Origin: Deltaproteobacteria bacterium
Lineage (GTDB): Bacteria; Myxococcota_A; UBA9160; UBA4427
Direction of reading: 5' to 3'
Assembly (NCBI GenBank): GCA_029261835.1
Contig: JAJDAO010000003.1
Location: 124,001-188,000 of the forward strand
Length of the DNA: 64,000 nt
The translations under genes were made by a program, and so were the position numbers. Of the stretch, positions 60,880 through 64,000 are shown in pieces. Positions within the stretch are counted from its first letter, which is position 1. Each line of letters starts with the position of its first letter. The notes under the pieces are model-generated. The model worked only from the letters and a program-made list of their open reading frames with translations, had not been told where the DNA came from and searched no databases.

Positions 60880-63243
60880 ATGAGCGATTGCGTCGACGGC
60901 GGTCGATCGCAGCGGCGAGAACGGTCGCTCGGCGAGGTGGCTCTGCTGCTCTGGGCGGGTGCCGGCTTTGCAGCGTTGATCGCCGTCGTCTTCGGCGATC
61001 TGCTCATCGCCGATGAGTTCATGATCCCGTCGCACGCGCAGGGCGATGGGGCTCGCTACTTCGTATACCAACGTCTCTTCGGTTACTCGGAGCTCCGGGG
61101 CGGCAACCTACCGCTCTGGAACCCCCACACCTTCTCGGGCACTCCCTTCGTAGGCATATTTCAGTCGGCCATCTTCTACCCGCTGAATCTGACCTATCTC
61201 GTGCTGCCACTGCGAGGCGGAATCATCGTCGAGCTGACGCTGCACCTCTTGCTGATGGCGATCTTCGTCTTCGCCTGGCTGCGCGGCAAGCGCTTTCGCC
61301 CGCAATCGGCCTTCGTCGCTGCGGTCGTGGTGATCTTCTCCGCGACGTGCAGTCTGCGTGTGCTGGCCGGCCAGCTCTCGGTCATCGATACATTCGCCTG
61401 GTGGCCGTTGCTTCTCTGCTGCGTCGACCGACTCGCGGTGAGGGCCTCGCTCGGCTGGATTCTCAGCGGCGTCTTCGCGCTCAGCATGATGATCCTCGCC
61501 GGCCACCCACCCACGGTGCTGATGTCCGGTGTCGCGACGGCACTCTACTGTGTGCCCGTGTTCGTCTCGAGTCGCCACCGGCTGCCACTGGTGCGCAGTC
61601 TGATCTGCGTCGTCGTCGCACCGCTCTTTCTTTCGGCGGTCCAGCTCTGGACCGGCCTGCAGGCAGCAGCAGAGGGAGTCCGCCGGACGGGGATGAGCTT
61701 CGACTTCGCGACTTCGCACTCTTTTCCACCCGAGCAGTTGCTGACGCTTCTGGCGCCCGAGGCATTCGGCAACGCGAGTCGTTTCAACCTCAGCTATTTC
61801 GGCCGTGTCTTCTACTGGGATGCGACCCACTACATCGGCATCATCGCTCTGATGCTCGCCGTACATGGTGCGATGGATCGCCACCGCGCGGGCCGCCGGA
61901 CCGCACTCGTCCTGACGCTGCTGTTCTGTCTTGTCGCCATGGGCGGCTACACCCCCTTGTATGAGCTCTTCTACCACTTGGTTCCCGGCTTCAGCTTCGT
62001 GCGGGCTCCGTCGAAGTTCATGTTCTTCTCGACGGTATTCGGCTCGTTGCTGGTCGCTGGTGGCGTGGACCGACTGCTGTCCGAGACGAAGGGGTTGGGG
62101 CGAACGACGGCTATCACGCTGGGTGTCGCCACCGTTCTCGCCTCGCTCACGGTCTGGACATGGCTCACCTCGGCGAGCGCCCCGGAGATTCTGTCGCCGA
62201 TCGATCTGCTGAAGTCGCTCCAAGGGCAGGGGGACTTTGTCGTAGCGGGCGATCTTGCTGACTGGCATTCGCTGATGCTGCGTAGCTTCACGATCTCCAC
62301 CGCCGTCGCGGCGGGAGGCAGCACGCTTCTGTGGCTGAGTCGCCGGCGGCATCGGGCCACGTGGCTGGTGCTGGCGGCGGCGCTCGTCGAGCTCGTGGTC
62401 TTTGCCCGGGTCAACCGAGGATCGACTCCAGTGACCGTCGAGCTCGATTTGCGGCCGGCGGTAGTCGAGGTATACCGAGTCGCCGGCACTTCTCGCGTGC
62501 TGGAGACGGCAGCACCGAGCAATATCGCGATGGCACGACGGAACTTCGCGCTCTGGGGCTACGATCCGGTCATTCTCGGCCGTTACGCCCGCTTCATGGC
62601 TGCCACCCAGGAAGTTGACTTCGAGCGTCTCAAGAACCCGACACTCCTGCAAACGACGCGTTTTCACCCTCTCCACTCGATGCTGAGAGGCCGCTTTCAG
62701 GTGCTCTGGAAGCCGCCCAAGACCGTCGAGCACGAGAGACCTCTGCCGCGCTTTCTGCTGTTGGGCGACCACCGCGTGGTGCCGGACGAGAAGTCGGCTC
62801 TGGCAGCCATTCTCGAGCCCGACTTCGATCCTCGAAGCACCGTCGTGCTGGAGAGCGAACCCTTTCCGAAGCCGACGTCCGACGTGTCTCACGTGACACG
62901 CGGCCGGCTCTGGCCGATCGACGAGTCCAGCGATCACATCGACCTCGAGGTACAGGTCGATGCCCCGGCGATTCTCGTCATGACTGACGCCTACAGCCGT
63001 GGCTGGCGAGCCCTCGCGCTGCAGGGCTCCGAGCAGAGCAACTACCAGCTACTGCCGGCCAACTACGTACTGCGTGCCGTGCCGCTGGCTGCCGGGCAGC
63101 ATCGACTACGCGTGGTGTACTCGCCTTCCGCCTATCGAGCGGGCGCCTGGTCGTCGCTGATCTCCGGCGCTCTCTTCCTTCTCGTGCTGGCGAGCTGGGC
63201 AGCGCGAAGAGTGATCTCGCGAGGGCGCGAGTTCGGGGGATGA
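60880..63243 (+). CDS. YfhO-like polytopic membrane glycosyltransferase-type protein
   Basis: A 787-residue paralogue of the divergent neighbour. The start ATG 60880 has GAGGG upstream; an in-frame ATG at 60823 exists. Landmark loop: HAQGDGARYFVYQRLFGYSELRGGNLPLWNPHTFSGTPFVGIFQSAIFYPLNLTYLVLPL, with the same PLWNPxxFxGxP motif. About 12 helices follow, including AGHPPTVLMSGVATALY and LVPGFSFVRAPSKFMFF, and the C-terminal domain has DAYSRGWRALALQ...NYVLRAVPLAAGQHRLRVVYSPSA. Probable lipid-linked sugar transferase of the cell envelope. Confidence 0.85.
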   Translation: MSDCVDGGRSQRRERSLGEVALLLWAGAGFAALIAVVFGDLLIADEFMIPSHAQGDGARYFVYQRLFGYSELRGGNLPLWNPHTFSGTPFVGIFQSAIFYPLNLTYLVLPLRGGIIVELTLHLLLMAIFVFAWLRGKRFRPQSAFVAAVVVIFSATCSLRVLAGQLSVIDTFAWWPLLLCCVDRLAVRASLGWILSGVFALSMMILAGHPPTVLMSGVATALYCVPVFVSSRHRLPLVRSLICVVVAPLFLSAVQLWTGLQAAAEGVRRTGMSFDFATSHSFPPEQLLTLLAPEAFGNASRFNLSYFGRVFYWDATHYIGIIALMLAVHGAMDRHRAGRRTALVLTLLFCLVAMGGYTPLYELFYHLVPGFSFVRAPSKFMFFSTVFGSLLVAGGVDRLLSETKGLGRTTAITLGVATVLASLTVWTWLTSASAPEILSPIDLLKSLQGQGDFVVAGDLADWHSLMLRSFTISTAVAAGGSTLLWLSRRRHRATWLVLAAALVELVVFARVNRGSTPVTVELDLRPAVVEVYRVAGTSRVLETAAPSNIAMARRNFALWGYDPVILGRYARFMAATQEVDFERLKNPTLLQTTRFHPLHSMLRGRFQVLWKPPKTVEHERPLPRFLLLGDHRVVPDEKSALAAILEPDFDPRSTVVLESEPFPKPTSDVSHVTRGRLWPIDESSDHIDLEVQVDAPAILVMTDAYSRGWRALALQGSEQSNYQLLPANYVLRAVPLAAGQHRLRVVYSPSAYRAGAWSSLISGALFLLVLASWAARRVISRGREFGG

Positions 63244-63249
63244 GCTGCA

Positions 63250-63273
63250 GACGCGTTCGCTGAACAACGCGTC
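63250..63273. terminator. Perfect inverted repeat between convergent genes
   Basis: GACGCGTT and AACGCGTC form an 8-bp stem with an 8-base loop, between the stop of the YfhO-like gene (63243) and that of the coiled-coil gene (63301). Its position suits a bidirectional terminator; no T-run. Confidence 0.45.
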
Positions 63274-63300
63274 GGACTCACGGAGCCGGAGCACACCTTC

Positions 63301-63570
63301 TCAGCCGGCGGAGTTCTCCTTCGACGTTCGCTTGATCTCCTTCAATATCGCCAGGCCCTTCTTGCGCTGGGCGCGGATCACGTCGATCTCCTTCTGAATC
63401 GGCTCGCAGTCCTTCTCGTTCTCCTCGGCATGCAGTTCGTCCTTTAGGGCCCGCTCGTATTCCTTGAGCTCCTTCAGCACTTTCCCGATCGACTTCGACC
63501 TCTTGATCTGCTCGCGCCGGTCGGAGTCGAGGTATTCCCTGACTTTCTTGAGCAGCTTCTTGGTCTTCAC
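63301..63570 (-). CDS. Small basic coiled-coil protein
   Basis: An 89-residue Lys/Glu-rich, almost fully helical protein. A GTG at 63570 with AGGGAA upstream is the best start (MKTKKLLKKVREYLDSDRREQIKRSKSIGKVLKELKEYERAL...); a longer frame to 63609 begins at a weak codon. The motif DRREQIKRSKSIGKVLKELKEYE and the final QRKKGLAILKEIK recall small helical proteins often found after transporter or cytochrome genes in proteobacteria, with no assigned function. It follows the probable Na/Pi cotransporter gene by 42 bases and is likely co-transcribed. Confidence 0.8.
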   Translation of the reverse strand: MKTKKLLKKVREYLDSDRREQIKRSKSIGKVLKELKEYERALKDELHAEENEKDCEPIQKEIDVIRAQRKKGLAILKEIKRTSKENSAG

Positions 63571-63612
63571 GAGTTGATTCCCTTCGGAGATACGAACCGT
63601 GGGGAGCACTAT

Positions 63613-64000
63613 TCAGTCACTTCGCGCCTCGGCAACCTCGCGGATCTCTGTATCGTCGAGCATCACGCTCCGTTCGGCAGAGCTGCGTGTCACGTCGTGG
63701 GCGCCAAATAGCGTCTGGCCCATCTTGATGAGGCTGGTACACACATCGTGTGCGTAGCTGTTGTCGTTGATCAGTGACGTCGCGAGAGCTGCGTCTATGT
63801 GACCGCCTCGGATAAGCCGGTCGAGCATGCCATTGGCGAGTATATCGTCTTCCGCGAGCGTGACCCTCACTCTATCGAGCGTGACCAAGGTTGCCGTCGG
63901 ATCCTCGGCGGCCCGAACGCGATCGAGTTCACGGAGAACTCGTGCGACTCGCAGGCGGATACCGTCGTAGGCGCTCCGCAGTGTCGCATCCGGTGAGGCG
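63613..64000 (-). CDS. Probable Na/Pi cotransporter, C-terminal cytoplasmic part (truncated by window end)
   Basis: The frame is open to the right edge of the window; about 128 residues are visible. The sequence is helical: YDGIRLRVARVLRELDRVRAA, then MLDRLIRGGHIDAALATSLINDNSYAHDVCTSLIKMGQTLF and a short tail. The ATSLINDNSYAxDVCxxLIxMxxxLF pattern resembles the PhoU-like C-terminal domain of bacterial NptA-type Na/Pi symporters. Identification from this fragment alone is tentative. A small coiled-coil gene follows. Confidence 0.4.
   Translation of the reverse strand, partial: ASPDATLRSAYDGIRLRVARVLRELDRVRAAEDPTATLVTLDRVRVTLAEDDILANGMLDRLIRGGHIDAALATSLINDNSYAHDVCTSLIKMGQTLFGAHDVTRSSAERSVMLDDTEIREVAEARSD

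Noticed and set aside
61108..62937. 609-codon minus-strand frame opposite the second YfhO-like gene.
   Set aside because: Shadow ORF; composition His/Arg/Glu-rich as expected of antisense reading.

Overview
This is a high-GC (roughly 63-65 % by eye) bacterial chromosome segment. A TonB-dependent receptor, Tat and Sec signal peptides, a lipoprotein signal, an acyl-phosphate-lipid pathway enzyme and a periplasmic quinohemoprotein point to a Gram-negative cell. The gene mix (many SDR, crotonase, VOC, GST and TetR genes, a type II DMSO-reductase-family enzyme, monomeric isocitrate dehydrogenase, DUF3604, YfhO-like proteins) would fit a metabolically versatile proteobacterium-like or deltaproteobacterial/Myxococcota/Binatota-type organism, but no rRNA or other taxonomic marker is present, so this stays an inference. 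No tRNA, rRNA, CRISPR array, phage or intact insertion sequence was seen.

Layout. 1-9.2 kb: the 3' part of the ABC-F translation factor EttA, a TonB-dependent receptor, a secreted SGNH hydrolase with a lectin-like tail (with what looks like a decayed SGNH fragment just upstream of it), and a large winged-helix/AAA/TPR regulator. 9.6-15.5 kb: an M24-type hydrolase, a TetR regulator with a perfect 18-bp palindromic operator in front of a tautomerase-like gene, an acetyltransferase, a YhhN-like membrane protein preceded 1.3 kb upstream by a broken duplicate of its own 5' end, and a GH4 glycosidase. 15.8-19.5 kb: a tungsten-type aldehyde:ferredoxin oxidoreductase with its own MoaD-like protein, then an ECF sigma factor, a two-helix membrane protein and a TIGR04076-like Cys protein. 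19.5-26.6 kb, leftward: a secreted basic repeat protein, a DUF2867 protein, monomeric isocitrate dehydrogenase, an unknown secreted protein, a methyltransferase and signal peptidase I, flanked by an IS91-type transposase remnant.

27-43.4 kb: two overlapping alpha/beta hydrolases, a nitronate monooxygenase, a RecQ-like helicase with long basic tails, a DUF3604 protein, an NlpC/P60 lipoprotein, a methyltransferase translationally coupled to a PQQ/heme-c dehydrogenase, a GST, a VOC-crotonase pair, a HAD hydrolase, an unknown membrane protein and a PlsC acyltransferase. 43.4-50.2 kb: a KaiC-like/receiver/degenerate-GGDEF fusion, then a TetR gene divergent from a Tat-exported molybdopterin oxidoreductase of the ethylbenzene/steroid-C25 dehydrogenase type, which converges on a DUF1295 (steroid 5-alpha-reductase-like) membrane protein. 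50.3-58 kb: a TRAP-T-like TPR protein, a crotonase-SDR pair, a second SGNH hydrolase with a C-terminal sorting-type tail, another SDR, an APH-type kinase, a 3beta-HSD-like epimerase and a 76-residue secreted protein. 58-64 kb: a divergent pair of YfhO-like membrane proteins, a small coiled-coil protein and the C-terminus of a probable Na/Pi cotransporter cut by the window end.

Functionally the window reads as accessory catabolism of hydrophobic, lipid-, steroid- or aromatic-type compounds (SDRs, crotonases, VOC, tautomerase, Mo and W enzymes, DUF1295, quinohemoprotein, GST), with local TetR control, next to cell-envelope and housekeeping genes. The most notable items are the two TetR control regions, the orphan molybdenum enzyme with an altered Fe-S spacing beside DUF1295, the KaiC-REC-degenerate-GGDEF fusion with an Arg in place of the Walker-A Lys, the RecQ with histone-H1-like tails, and three decayed gene fragments.
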